Part shown: positions 9,172 to 18,683 of the stretch, piece by piece
Layout of the letters: each line of letters starts with the position of its first letter
Position numbering within the stretch: position 1 is the first letter of the stretch
Assembly (NCBI GenBank): GCA_018402255.1
Contig: JAGYIS010000003.1
Span: forward strand, 62,001-126,000
DNA from: Marinobacter sp.
Lineage (GTDB): Bacteria; Pseudomonadota; Gammaproteobacteria; Pseudomonadales; Oleiphilaceae
Direction: 5' to 3'
DNA length: 64,000 bases
Made by a program: the position numbers and the translations under genes
Notes under the pieces: model-generated
What the model saw: only the letters and a program-made list of their open reading frames with translations
Database searches by the model: none
Told to the model about the DNA's origin: nothing

Positions 9172-12100
9172 CTACGCTGCCTTCCTGTGGCTTTTTCGCC
9201 AATCCGCCAGATCTTCGATCAGCTTGTAGAACAAAGGCACAAAGAACAGCGCCAGAGTACTGGCTGCCAGCATACCGCCGACCACCACCGTACCGATCTC
9301 CTGCCGACTGACCGCACCAGCTCCGGAACTGAACGCCAACGGCAGCGTACCCACAATGAACGTCAACGCCGTCATCATAATCGCCCGGAAACGCTGACGT
9401 GCCGCGGTGCTGGCGGCCTCAAACGAACTCATACCCGCCTTCCGGTTCTGGGCCGCAAACTCCACGATCAAAATGGCGTTTTTGGCCGCCAGACCAATCA
9501 ACACCAGCAAACCCACCTGGAAATAGATATCGTTCGGGAACCCCCGCCACAAAGACGCCAGCGCCGCACCGAACACACCAAACGGTACCGCCGTAGCAAC
9601 GGCCACCGGCAAGCCCCAACGCTCATATTGGGCCGCCAGAATCAGGAACACCAGCAGCAGGCCCATGCCAAACGCCAGCGCACCGGAATCTGCCGAATCC
9701 TGCAACTGATAGGCCTCACCCGTCCAGCCCAGCAGCGTATTGCGATCAAACTGCTCACCCGCAACCGCCTGTAGCGCCTGAATTGCATCACCGGTGGTGT
9801 AGCCTGGGCCCGGATCCGCCAGTAGCTTGGCCGCAGGGTTCACGTTGAACCGGTTCAGAATATCCGGACCACTGGTGCGCTCCAGGTTGACCAGCGAACT
9901 CAGCGGGATCATCTCGCCATAGTTGGAACGGACAAACACTTTACGTAGATCGTCCGGGTGGCTGCGGAACTCCCCTTCAGATTGCAGGTTTACCTGCCAG
10001 TTACGGCCCTGCAGAGTGAAGTCGTTCACGTACAGACCCCCAAACGTGCTCTGCATGGTGGTGAAAATCTGATCAATCGGCACACCCGCAGCCTGAGCTT
10101 TCTCCCGGTCTACGTTGGCCTGATAGCGGGGAATGCCAGTGTCCAGGGTAACCCGGACATTCTGCAGTTCAGGGCGCTCATTGGCGGCCTGGGTGAACTG
10201 ATCCGCCATTGCCTTGATTTCGGCCGGGGTACGCCCGCCTCTGGCCTGGATATAGCCCTCAACGCCACCGGTGGTGGAGAGTCCCTGGATCGGCGGTGGC
10301 GAGAATGCCATCACAAAGGCCTCTGGCATGCCAGCGCCAATGCCCATCACCTCGTTGGCAATGTCAGCAGCACCCTGGCCCTCGCCTTCCCGCTCCGCCC
10401 AGTCCTCCAACGTCACAAAAGCAACACCACTGTTGGTCCGCAGGGCGCTGGAGATGATATCGAAGCCGGCAAACGCGACGACGTCCTTCACCTCTGGCAA
10501 GTCGAGCATTTGCTCCACCAGTTCATCGCGGGTCTGTTCCGCTCTGCTAAGGGAAGACGTTGCAGGCAGCGAAAACGCCGTCAGCACGAAACCCTGATCT
10601 TCCTGTGGCACCAGGCCTGTCGGCATCCGGTCAAGCAGGAAGACCACACCGCCAATCATGGCCGCAAACAGCAAAACACCCACAACCGCATGCCTCAAAA
10701 GCCAGTCAACACCGCCTGAGAATCCGTTGGTCAGCTTATCGAAACCGGCATCAAACCAACGGAATACCGTCAACTGTTTACCTTCGTCTTTGCCCAGCAG
10801 CAGCGCACACATGGCCGGCGTCAAGGTCAACGCCACCACGCCGGAAATCACCACCGATACCGCAATGGTGATGGCAAATTGCCGGTACAGTTCGCCACTC
10901 AGCCCGCCAAGGAAAGCCACCGGGGCGAACACGGCCACCAGCACCAGCGTGGACGACACCACCGCGCCCGACACCTGACCAATCGTAGCGACTGCGGCGT
11001 TGTAGGCTGACATGCCTTCTTCTTTCATTAATCGTTCAGCGTTTTCCATGATGATGATGGCATTATCCACCACCACCCCGATGGCCAGTATCAGCCCGAA
11101 CAGAGTCAGAAGGTTGACCGAAAAACCCAGGGCCTGCATGCCCGCGAAGGTGCCAATCAGCGACACCGGAATGGCAATCAGTGGAATCAACGTGGCCTTG
11201 ATATGCTGCAGGAACAGGAAAGTGACCAATACCACCAGCAACACCGCCACCACAAACGTGCTGATCACCTCCTGAATGGAGATATCAATGAACCGGGTGG
11301 TGTCGTAGGGCGCGCTGTATTCCAGTCCCTCCGGGAAGCGTTCGGAAATCTCAGCCCTGGCCTGATTGACCGCATCGGCAGCATCCAGCGCATTGGCACC
11401 GGGCTGCAGGTATACCCCCATCGGAACGGTCGCGCCGCCATTGTAGGTGGCCGCAAAGTCATAGTTCTGGGCCCCCAACTCTATGCGGGCCACATCCTTC
11501 AGTCGCAGCGAGGCACCTTGCTCATCGCTGCGCAGGATCACTTCGCCGAATTCTTCCGGGCTGGTCAGTCGGCCCGGGGCCGATACGCTGAAGGTAAAGG
11601 CCTGGCCCTCGGGGGCCGGCTCTGCACCGATCCTGCCGGCCGCAAACTGGGCATTCTGGGCCCTGAGCGATGCTGCCACATCGCCGGGAGTCAGCTCATA
11701 CTGGGCGAGTTTGTCTGGCCGCAACCAGACCCGCATCGAGTAATCCTGCGCCCCAAACAACGAGGCATCACCAATACCCGGCAAACGCACCAGTTCATCC
11801 AGCACATTGAGCAGGGCGTAGTTGGAAATCTCCACCACATCCATCGAGTTGTCCGGGGATGACAGGGTAATAACCTGCAGAATAGAGGTCGACCTGGCCT
11901 CTACTTTCAGGCCCTGATCCCGGACCGACTGAGGCAATCGCGCCAACGCCTGCTGTACGCGGTTGTTAACGTTGATGGTAGCCTGGTCAGGATCGGTTCC
12001 GATCTCGAAGGAAACTGTCACCCGGAAACTTCCAGAGTCCGTCGCGTTGGACTCCAGATAAATCATGTCATCAACGCCGTTGATTTCCTGCTCCAGTGGC

Positions 12101-12288
12101 GCCACCACGGAATCGGCAATAACACCGGCACTGGCACCCGGAAAGCGACCATCAACCACCACTTGAGGCGGCACTACGTTGGGGTACTGCTCCACGGGCA
12201 GGCCCACAAGAGACAGTGCACCGCCCAGCGTGATGATGATCGAGACGACCGTCGCAAAGATCGGCCGGTCTATAAATGTGCGCAACAT
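9172..12288 (-). CDS. RND multidrug efflux permease, AcrB/MexB type (HAE1)
   Basis: Inner-membrane proton-driven drug exporter subunit of 1038 residues, the usual HAE1 length, with two six-helix halves and two large periplasmic loops. It opens MLRTFIDRPIFATVVSIII and keeps the TM10 lysine in LIGLAAKNAILIVEFA. In TM4 the usual Asp-Asp proton relay (VDDA) reads D408-N409 (VVVDNAII), a change that matters in AcrB but occurs in some other RND branches. It follows the adaptor gene with a one-base TGATG overlap and ends at a terminator, with no TolC-type gene in the operon. The divergent TetR gene and operator indicate AcrR/TtgR-like control. Confidence 0.95.
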   Translation of the reverse strand: MLRTFIDRPIFATVVSIIITLGGALSLVGLPVEQYPNVVPPQVVVDGRFPGASAGVIADSVVAPLEQEINGVDDMIYLESNATDSGSFRVTVSFEIGTDPDQATINVNNRVQQALARLPQSVRDQGLKVEARSTSILQVITLSSPDNSMDVVEISNYALLNVLDELVRLPGIGDASLFGAQDYSMRVWLRPDKLAQYELTPGDVAASLRAQNAQFAAGRIGAEPAPEGQAFTFSVSAPGRLTSPEEFGEVILRSDEQGASLRLKDVARIELGAQNYDFAATYNGGATVPMGVYLQPGANALDAADAVNQARAEISERFPEGLEYSAPYDTTRFIDISIQEVISTFVVAVLLVVLVTFLFLQHIKATLIPLIAIPVSLIGTFAGMQALGFSVNLLTLFGLILAIGVVVDNAIIIMENAERLMKEEGMSAYNAAVATIGQVSGAVVSSTLVLVAVFAPVAFLGGLSGELYRQFAITIAVSVVISGVVALTLTPAMCALLLGKDEGKQLTVFRWFDAGFDKLTNGFSGGVDWLLRHAVVGVLLFAAMIGGVVFLLDRMPTGLVPQEDQGFVLTAFSLPATSSLSRAEQTRDELVEQMLDLPEVKDVVAFAGFDIISSALRTNSGVAFVTLEDWAEREGEGQGAADIANEVMGIGAGMPEAFVMAFSPPPIQGLSTTGGVEGYIQARGGRTPAEIKAMADQFTQAANERPELQNVRVTLDTGIPRYQANVDREKAQAAGVPIDQIFTTMQSTFGGLYVNDFTLQGRNWQVNLQSEGEFRSHPDDLRKVFVRSNYGEMIPLSSLVNLERTSGPDILNRFNVNPAAKLLADPGPGYTTGDAIQALQAVAGEQFDRNTLLGWTGEAYQLQDSADSGALAFGMGLLLVFLILAAQYERWGLPVAVATAVPFGVFGAALASLWRGFPNDIYFQVGLLVLIGLAAKNAILIVEFAAQNRKAGMSSFEAASTAARQRFRAIMMTALTFIVGTLPLAFSSGAGAVSRQEIGTVVVGGMLAASTLALFFVPLFYKLIEDLADWRKSHRKAA

Positions 12289-13456
12289 CAGTCTGCGCCC
12301 TCCCCGCCATCATCGTTGGTGACATTAACCTCAGCGCCGTCGCGCAGGTTAACCAGGCCGCTGACGATGTAACGATCACCGGCATCCAGGCCGTTCAGCA
12401 GTATCTGCCGGCCATCGCTGACCGGGCCCAGCTCAACCTGCCGGCTGCGGGCTTTACCCTCATCATCAACCACAAAAACCACCTGGTTTTCTCCGGACTG
12501 GCCGATGGCCTTTTCCGGCACCGTGATGACATCTTCGAAATTCTGCAGCTCAACCCGTACCCGGACAAACTGACCCGGCACAATGACATTTTCCGGATTG
12601 GGAAAGACCGCCCGGGCCGATACCGTGCCGGTACGCGGATCAAGAGTGGACGCTGTGAAATCAATGCGCCCCTCGCGCTCGTACTCCTCACCGTTCGCCA
12701 TAATCAGCCTGGCAGAGACATTCTGCTCCTCCCCGTGCCGACCATTCCCTCACGGGCCACCCGGCGAATATTGGCATCGTTCTCCGGTAACGCGAAACGG
12801 ACGTGGATCGGGTCCAGTTGCACGATGGTGGTCAGCAAGGTGCCGGTATCGATAAGACTGCCTTCCGGGAAGTCTTCCAGACTGGTTACTCCGCGAACCG
12901 GCGCGGTGACCTCGGTATAGCCAAGGTTCAGCTCGGCCTGCGACACGCCAGCATTGGCCACTGCCAGATTGGCCTCCGCCAGTTCCTGAGCGGATTGAGC
13001 AGAATCACGCTCCCGCTCACTCACCGCATTACGCTGAAACAGCGAAGATATCCGGTTCCACTCGCGCTCAGCCTGGCGCAGATCAGCCTGGGCCACCTGG
13101 CTCTGGGCTCTTGCCCGCTGCAAGGCCGCCTCTGCCGGCTTACGGTCAATGCGGAATAGCGCATCACCCTCTCGCACCATCTGGCCCTCGTTATAGAGGC
13201 GCTCTTCCAGAATGCCCTGTATACGCGCACGAACCTCCACCTCCCGGGCACCTCTGGCCCGGCCGGCGTAATCCTGCCTGACACTCACGTCTTCGGTATT
13301 TGCGGTCTCTACAACCACCGCGGCCGGTGGCGTACCGCCACCCTGCTGACCATCCGATTCGTCATTACTGCAGCCCACCAGCAGTAGAAAAGAAGACAGG
13401 CCGGCAACCAGCAGCCCTCTGGGGACTGTTGGACGTTGGGGCAATTGTTTTGGCAT
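12288..13456 (-). pseudogene. RND membrane-fusion adaptor (AcrA/MexA type), split by a one-base frameshift
   Basis: The adaptor links the permease to an outer-membrane channel. The N-terminal part (start at 13456, with CAGGAG upstream, lipobox LVGC) contains the lipoyl/hairpin region and reads correctly to NIRRVAREGMVGTG, then ends in a short unrelated tail at 12704. The rest of the adaptor (beta-barrel and membrane-proximal domains, VPGQFVRVRVEL, VPEKAIGQ) continues in another frame from about 12731 down to 12288. Adding one C to the CCCC run at 12731-12734 gives one continuous frame of 389 residues reading GTGEEQNVSARLIMANGEEY across the junction, the family sequence. So this is a single-base deletion in a homopolymer: either a sequencing error or a real, possibly reversible, loss. 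Confidence 0.85.
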
Positions 13457-13513
13457 GGCACGATCTCCTGACAAACCGGTGTTGACTGAAAGCGGGATAA
13501 AGGCCGCCTAAAA

Positions 13514-13537
13514 TACATTCATTCGTGTATGTATGTA
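13514..13537. promoter_or_regulatory. AcrR-type operator between the RND operon and its repressor
   Basis: A 24-base imperfect inverted repeat with halves TACATTCATTCG and TGTATGTATGTA. Compared with the E. coli AcrR operator as I remember it, 21 of 24 positions agree. It lies between the divergent pump and TetR genes, where such a repressor would control both. Confidence 0.8.
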
Positions 13538-13586
13538 AACTGCTATACGATATACTTCTGTTTTTTCGAATAGATGACACTGCACC

Positions 13587-14246
13587 ATGGCACGAAGAAC
13601 AAAGGCAGAAGCAGAAGCTACCCGTGAATCGATCCTGGATGCCGCCGAACAGGTCTTCATGGACAAAGGCGTTGCCAAGGCTTCTCTGGAAGAAATTGCC
13701 CGTGCCGCCGGTGTTACCCGGGGCGCCGTGTATTGGCACTTTCGCAACAAGCCGGACATTCTGGACGCGATGCTTGAGCGCGTACGCGCACCCCTTGGAG
13801 AGATGATAGACGAAACCAATACTGTCGGTGACAGCCTGGACCGCCTGAAGCAGGTCTGCACCATTGCGCTGCAGAAACTGGCGAACGATACCCGTTACTT
13901 CAGGGTTTACTACATTCTGTTCCACCGAAACGAGTCGGACCAGGCCATTGAAAAACACAAAGAGCTGTCGATCGAAGCCACTACGCTTGTTGGTGACATT
14001 TTCGCAAGACCTGACAACGCAGGCCGCCTTCACGCCACCCTGACACCGGAGACCGCTGCGTTCCTGCTGCATACCCAGATGCTCGGCATCTTCTTTGACT
14101 GGCTGGCTGCACCCGACCGCCGGCCGCTTTCCGACATGGCACCACTGCTGGTCGAAACCGCATTCCGGGGTTTAATGGCTGATCACGGATCAGCCCCAGA
14201 CCCACAGAATCATCGGCACACCGACCACGGTGACCACCATCGATAA
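13587..14246 (+). CDS. TetR-family repressor of the RND pump (AcrR/TtgR-like)
   Basis: Regulator of 219 residues. The N-terminal helix-turn-helix is typical of the AcrR group: ATRESILDAAEQVFMDKGVAKASLEEIARAAGVTRGAVYWHFRNK (about residues 11-54). The C-terminal ligand domain has the TetR_C (AcrR-like) look. It is transcribed away from the pump genes with an AcrR-type operator between, so it most likely represses the pump and itself and is released by pump substrates. The last 57 bases overlap the 3' end of the convergent permease gene; the Asp/His-rich tail past MADHGSAPD may be nonessential. Confidence 0.93.
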   Translation: MARRTKAEAEATRESILDAAEQVFMDKGVAKASLEEIARAAGVTRGAVYWHFRNKPDILDAMLERVRAPLGEMIDETNTVGDSLDRLKQVCTIALQKLANDTRYFRVYYILFHRNESDQAIEKHKELSIEATTLVGDIFARPDNAGRLHATLTPETAAFLLHTQMLGIFFDWLAAPDRRPLSDMAPLLVETAFRGLMADHGSAPDPQNHRHTDHGDHHR

Positions 14247-16013
14247 CGGCAGACCAAGACGCCAGTAATCACCAAAGCGATAGCCACCCGGCTCCATCAC
14301 CAGGGCGTTCGACTGGTGGCCAATCGGCGTCAGGAAAGCGCAAGAGGCGCCCACCGCAACCGCCATCAGCACCGCATCAGAGGCCAGTCCGAGCTGGGCC
14401 GAAATACCCAGAGCAATCGGCGCCACCAGAATGGCCGCCGCGGCATTGTTGACCACATTCGACAACAGCATGGTACCCACCAGAATAATGGTCACGGCCA
14501 CCCAGGCCGCCTGGCCTTCCGCAATGGCCAACACCTGATCGGCAATCAGTGCTGCACCGCCGGTTGTTTCCAGCGCCTGCCCCACCGGAATCATCGCCGC
14601 CAACAGCACAATGACAGGCCAATCAATAGACCGGTAGGCATCGCTGGCATCAATCAGACGAACCAGCACCATGGCCACCGCACAGGCAACCAGCGCCACC
14701 GGCGGCGCCAGCCATCCTGAGACAATCAACACAATGGCCCCGACAAACAGGCCAGTGGCCAACCACAATTTGTTTTGCTTGCCCAAGGTTAAACCGCGCT
14801 CCGCCAGCGGCAGACAGCCCAGGGCCTGCAGGGTCGACAGCAGATTCTCCTCATGCCCCTGCACCAACAGAATGTCCCCGGACCGAAACCGGATGTCTGC
14901 CAGACGCTGCTTCAATCGCTGGCCCTGGCGAGCGACCGCAACAATGTTCAGGCCATAGCGCTCCCGCAGATTCAGCCGGTTTGCGGAGCGCCCAATCAAC
15001 CGTGAGGAGGGCGCAATGACCGCTTCGGTTAAACGGACATCATCGGTGGTCACCCGATCTTCAGCGGCCTTCGCCGGCTGCCCGGGTGCTTGCTGCGACT
15101 CGTCGTCATCCACATTGTCATCACTGACGGTGGTCGCCAGCACCAACCCGCTGTGTTCAATAAACGCCTGCAGACTCTCGGTATCCGCCTCCACCAGCAG
15201 CACATCGCCCTCTCGTAGTACGCTGAACGTCGACGGTGCAGGCGAGGTCTCGTCATCCCGAATCAGCGCCAGCACCACCAGGCCTTCGTCAGTGTCACCG
15301 GAGGTCAGCAAATTGTGCAGTGTGCTGCCCGCGTAGGCAGAGCCCTCTGGCACTTTCAACTCAGTGACGTATTCGCCGACGCTGAACAGTTTCTCACCAC
15401 CGGCTGGATCGTCCCGCTTGGGCGTCAGGCGCCAGCCTGCCAGACCGATAAACGCGAGACCCGCTGCGGTGATCGCAAGGCCTACAGGGGCAAAGTCAAA
15501 CAGACCGAAGGAGCCAGCTTCCCGATAACTGGCGATGATGATGTTTGGCGGTGTCCCGATCAGGGTAATGGTGCCGCCCAATAAAGAGCCGAAGGCCAGG
15601 GGCATTAACAACAACGAGGGCGAGCGGCCGGACTCTCGAGACATCCAGATGGCCACTGGCATCAGCAGGGCAAGAGCTCCGACGTTATTGATAAACCCCG
15701 AGCACAGGGCAACCACCAGCGTAAGGGTGATCACCTGCAAGACTGCATTATGGCCGACTTTGCCAAGCAACCGGGCAACGGCATCCACCACTCCGCCATT
15801 GACCAATCCCTGACTGATCACCAGCACCGCCGCCACGGTAATCACAGCCGGATGGCCAAACCCCGCAAACAGCTGGTCAGCCTCAATCAACCCGGTCAAT
15901 GCCACTGCCAGCAAGGCCAGCATGGCAACAACATCAAATCTCAGACGGTTCCAGACAAATAACGCGAGCGTAAGGCCCAGAATCAGGAACACCATCCAGT
16001 GATCAGCAAACAT
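14190..16013 (-). CDS. SLC13/DASS-type permease with two RCK_C (TrkA_C) domains
   Basis: Membrane carrier of the divalent anion/citrate-arsenite fold, 607 residues from the ATG at 16013. Membrane segments fill about 1-185 and 400-607; the middle holds two TrkA_C/RCK_C modules (GSAYAGSTLHNLL... and APSSRLIGRSANRLNLRERYGLNIVAVARQG). GTPPNIIIAS and the second-half SNVVNNAAAAILVAPIA are the paired signature loops of the family. An upstream TTG at 16046 with AAGGA close before it is an alternative start that would add 11 residues. Substrate (sulfate, dicarboxylate or other anion) cannot be told. It overlaps the TetR gene tail to tail. Confidence 0.87.
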   Translation of the reverse strand: MFADHWMVFLILGLTLALFVWNRLRFDVVAMLALLAVALTGLIEADQLFAGFGHPAVITVAAVLVISQGLVNGGVVDAVARLLGKVGHNAVLQVITLTLVVALCSGFINNVGALALLMPVAIWMSRESGRSPSLLLMPLAFGSLLGGTITLIGTPPNIIIASYREAGSFGLFDFAPVGLAITAAGLAFIGLAGWRLTPKRDDPAGGEKLFSVGEYVTELKVPEGSAYAGSTLHNLLTSGDTDEGLVVLALIRDDETSPAPSTFSVLREGDVLLVEADTESLQAFIEHSGLVLATTVSDDNVDDDESQQAPGQPAKAAEDRVTTDDVRLTEAVIAPSSRLIGRSANRLNLRERYGLNIVAVARQGQRLKQRLADIRFRSGDILLVQGHEENLLSTLQALGCLPLAERGLTLGKQNKLWLATGLFVGAIVLIVSGWLAPPVALVACAVAMVLVRLIDASDAYRSIDWPVIVLLAAMIPVGQALETTGGAALIADQVLAIAEGQAAWVAVTIILVGTMLLSNVVNNAAAAILVAPIALGISAQLGLASDAVLMAVAVGASCAFLTPIGHQSNALVMEPGGYRFGDYWRLGLPLSMVVTVVGVPMILWVWG

Positions 16014-16288
16014 GGGAGTCGTCCATTCCTCGGTCGATAATGTCAACTTTCCTTACAGACCCGGCGATGCCCGCCGCCACCTGAGCCCACAACCTCCTGT
16101 ATTTTTCAGGCTCTGGCGCAACTGGTACAAAATCTGCAAAACCGGCAGCAAGGAACTCTACCTGCCACCCTCTGCGAGGGGCGCAGGTCACAGGGCCGTG
16201 GTCGACTATAGCAGTTTCCGCAGCAATTCCCGCAAGGTTCCCAGCTCATAAGCAGTCGGATGTTCAGTCACTTTGCCGGAGCAAGGTT

Positions 16289-17665
16289 ATGGAACAGAAA
16301 CGACCGCTCGTCGTGCTGTCAGCGGATTCAACCCAGATTACAGACACCCTGCCCGCGCCCCCGGGCTGGCAACTGACCCGGATCAACGCGCTCGATCCGC
16401 CTTCCGGCCTGCCACCGGACCGGGACGAAAAGCCCGTGGGCATCTGCATGCTGACCGCAAGAGACACCCCCTATCTGGAGCAGATCCAGAACTGGCTGGA
16501 ACGGTTACCGGCCGCCTGCTGGCTGGCTCTGATCCAACGGGAACAACTGGGCCACCCGGAAGTGTGCCGACTGATACAACAGTATTGTCAGGATTATCAC
16601 ACCCTGCCGGTTGACCAGAACCGACTCGCAGGCAGCCTCGGGCATATGCTCGGCATGTCGAGACTTCGCAGGCAACTGCCCGAGAGCCACTGCACCAACT
16701 ATCAGCATTACGTGATGGACGGCCATTCGCCCGCCATCCGGCGGGTCAGGATGCTACTTCGGCGATTCGCGGCCACCAACGAACCCATCCTGATCGACGG
16801 CGAAAGCGGCACCGGTAAAGACGCCGCGGCGCGATTTGCCCACCAACATTCGAACCGGCGCAACCAGCCATTGGTCACGGTTAACTGTGCGGCACTGCCG
16901 GCCACACTGATCCACAGCGAGCTTTTTGGTCATCAGCGTGGCGCTTTCACCCATGCCCTGCACGCTCGCAAGGGCAGGATTGAGGCAGCAGACGGGGGCA
17001 CGCTGGTGCTGGCCGGCGTTGATGAGCTGAGCCTGGAACAGCAATCAGCCATGCTCCGGTTTCTTCAGGAGGGAAAAATTGAACCGGTAGGCTCCAGCCA
17101 GCCGATCAGAGTCGATGTCCGGATCATTGCAACCAGCCACAAGCCCCTAGAAGACTGTGTTGCCAAAGACAGCTTTCGCGGCGATGTGTTTTATCGGCTG
17201 GGCAATCTGGCGGTCACCATGCCGCCCTTGCGACGGCGCCTGGAAGACTTGCCCTATCTGGCCCAGAGCATACTGGGCAGCGCTGGAGAAACTACCCGGC
17301 AGCCCGACAAGAACACGCTGATTGCCATGGCTCGGCACCCGTGGCCTGGCAACGTCAGAGAGCTGCAGAACCGCCTTCATCAAGGCCTGGTGCTGGCGCA
17401 GCGCCCGCGTCTTCGGTCCGAGGATCTGGGCCTGCCGCCCGCTTTACTGGCCTACATGGATGACCGGTTCAGCCTGGAATCCTTCCGTGCCAGGGCGGAC
17501 GAAGAAGCCATCGCCCTGAGCCTGGCCCTGACCCGCCAGAACCTGTCAGCGGCCGCGCGTCTGCTGAAGATCTCACGGGTCTCGTTCTATCGACTGTTGG
17601 CAAAACACGACTTGCCGCCCCCCAGTCACCTCTGCTCCCGTTCGGAAAAAGGAGAATCATCATGA
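16289..17665 (+). CDS. Enhancer-binding-type regulator with degenerate AAA+ motifs
   Basis: Transcription regulator of 458 residues built like sigma-54 activators: a variable N-terminal domain (1-140), an AAA+ domain (about 145-375) and a Fis-type helix-turn-helix (LSAAARLLKISRVSFYRLLAKHDL). Walker A is intact (GESGTGKD, 171-178). However, the sigma-54 contact loop reads GAFTHA (218-223) instead of GAFTGA, and the Walker B region reads GGTLVLAGVDEL where activators have GGTLFLDEIGEL, so the Asp-Glu pair is gone. This resembles VpsR-like regulators that act without normal sigma-54 activation. It overlaps the downstream barrel gene by four bases, so it probably controls the neighbouring secretion cluster. 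Confidence 0.85.
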   Translation: MEQKRPLVVLSADSTQITDTLPAPPGWQLTRINALDPPSGLPPDRDEKPVGICMLTARDTPYLEQIQNWLERLPAACWLALIQREQLGHPEVCRLIQQYCQDYHTLPVDQNRLAGSLGHMLGMSRLRRQLPESHCTNYQHYVMDGHSPAIRRVRMLLRRFAATNEPILIDGESGTGKDAAARFAHQHSNRRNQPLVTVNCAALPATLIHSELFGHQRGAFTHALHARKGRIEAADGGTLVLAGVDELSLEQQSAMLRFLQEGKIEPVGSSQPIRVDVRIIATSHKPLEDCVAKDSFRGDVFYRLGNLAVTMPPLRRRLEDLPYLAQSILGSAGETTRQPDKNTLIAMARHPWPGNVRELQNRLHQGLVLAQRPRLRSEDLGLPPALLAYMDDRFSLESFRARADEEAIALSLALTRQNLSAAARLLKISRVSFYRLLAKHDLPPPSHLCSRSEKGESS

Positions 17666-18675
17666 AACACCTCACTGCGCTCGCCATTGCCGCGGCTCTG
17701 GCTCCGCTTGCACAGGCCGAATCCAGTGCCCAGGACGCCGCCACCGACATTGCCTCGATTACCGCAGATCGAGGTATCGTTACCCGTCCAGGCCGGTTCA
17801 CCATCGAGCCCTCCATCTCACATGCTCACAGCAATGCCACGCAGGTAGCGGTGGAAGGCTACACAGTCATCCCGGCCCTGCTGGTAGGCCTGATTAATAT
17901 TTCGGAAATTCAACGGGATATTTTTGTCGGCGCCATGACACTGAAATACGGTTTCAACAGCCGCTTTGAAGGGAGCTTGCGAGTGCCCTACCTGAGCATC
18001 CAGGAGGATCTGCGGGAGCGTGAGATTTTTCAGGGCACACCGGTCGATACACTCCGGGAGTCCTCCGGTGACGGTCTCGGTGACGTGGAACTGGCGGTGC
18101 GCTACCAGCTGAACGACGGGGTCGATGGCTGGCCCTATGTCATCGGACTGTTTCGCGCCAAAGCCCCGACCGGCGAAGGCCCCTACGACGTAAAGCAGCG
18201 GGTCATCACCGATAACAGCGGCAACCCCATCGGGATCGAATTGGCGGAACGACCGACCGGATCCGGGTTCTGGTCTGTCGAGCCTGGCCTCTCCTTTATT
18301 TACCCGTCTGACCCGGCGGTGCTGTTCGGCAACATCAGCTACGTCTGGACCATCAAGGAGGAACAGGGTTTTGAAAACGGAGGAACGGTAGACCCCGGCG
18401 ACGTGATTCGCTTTGGTTTCGGAATGGGCTTTGCTTTCAATGAGCGCACGTCATTCAGTCTTGGCTATGACCACTCCATCATCCGGAAGACCACCTTTGA
18501 ACATGGCAACGATTTGTTTGCGGCGAATTTCGACCGGATTCAGGTTGGCTCTCTGGCCTTCGGGCTTTCCCATCGCCTGTCCTCAGCGACCACGCTGAGC
18601 CTGACCATTGCCGCCGGTATCACCGACAACGCGCCCAACAGTGAAATTACCCTGAGACTGCCCATTAATCTTTGA
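17662..18675 (+). CDS. Outer-membrane beta-barrel, candidate secretion pore of the repeat-protein cluster
   Basis: Exported protein of 337 residues with a signal peptide (MKHLTALAIAAALAPLAQA). The rest alternates short amphipathic strands and turns (for example MTLKYGFNSRFEGSLRVPYLS, VIRFGFGMGFAFNERTSFSLGYDHS) and ends in a strand with a terminal NL, as outer-membrane barrels do. It resembles the broad MetA-pathway/transporter-like barrel group. The start overlaps the regulator stop (ATGA), and it converges with the peptidase operon eight bases away. By position it is the best candidate for the pore that exports the neighbouring repeat proteins, as FapF does in Fap systems; it lacks an obvious FapF-like coiled coil. 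Function is inference. Confidence 0.75.
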   Translation: MKHLTALAIAAALAPLAQAESSAQDAATDIASITADRGIVTRPGRFTIEPSISHAHSNATQVAVEGYTVIPALLVGLINISEIQRDIFVGAMTLKYGFNSRFEGSLRVPYLSIQEDLREREIFQGTPVDTLRESSGDGLGDVELAVRYQLNDGVDGWPYVIGLFRAKAPTGEGPYDVKQRVITDNSGNPIGIELAERPTGSGFWSVEPGLSFIYPSDPAVLFGNISYVWTIKEEQGFENGGTVDPGDVIRFGFGMGFAFNERTSFSLGYDHSIIRKTTFEHGNDLFAANFDRIQVGSLAFGLSHRLSSATTLSLTIAAGITDNAPNSEITLRLPINL

Positions 18676-18683
18676 GCCAACCA

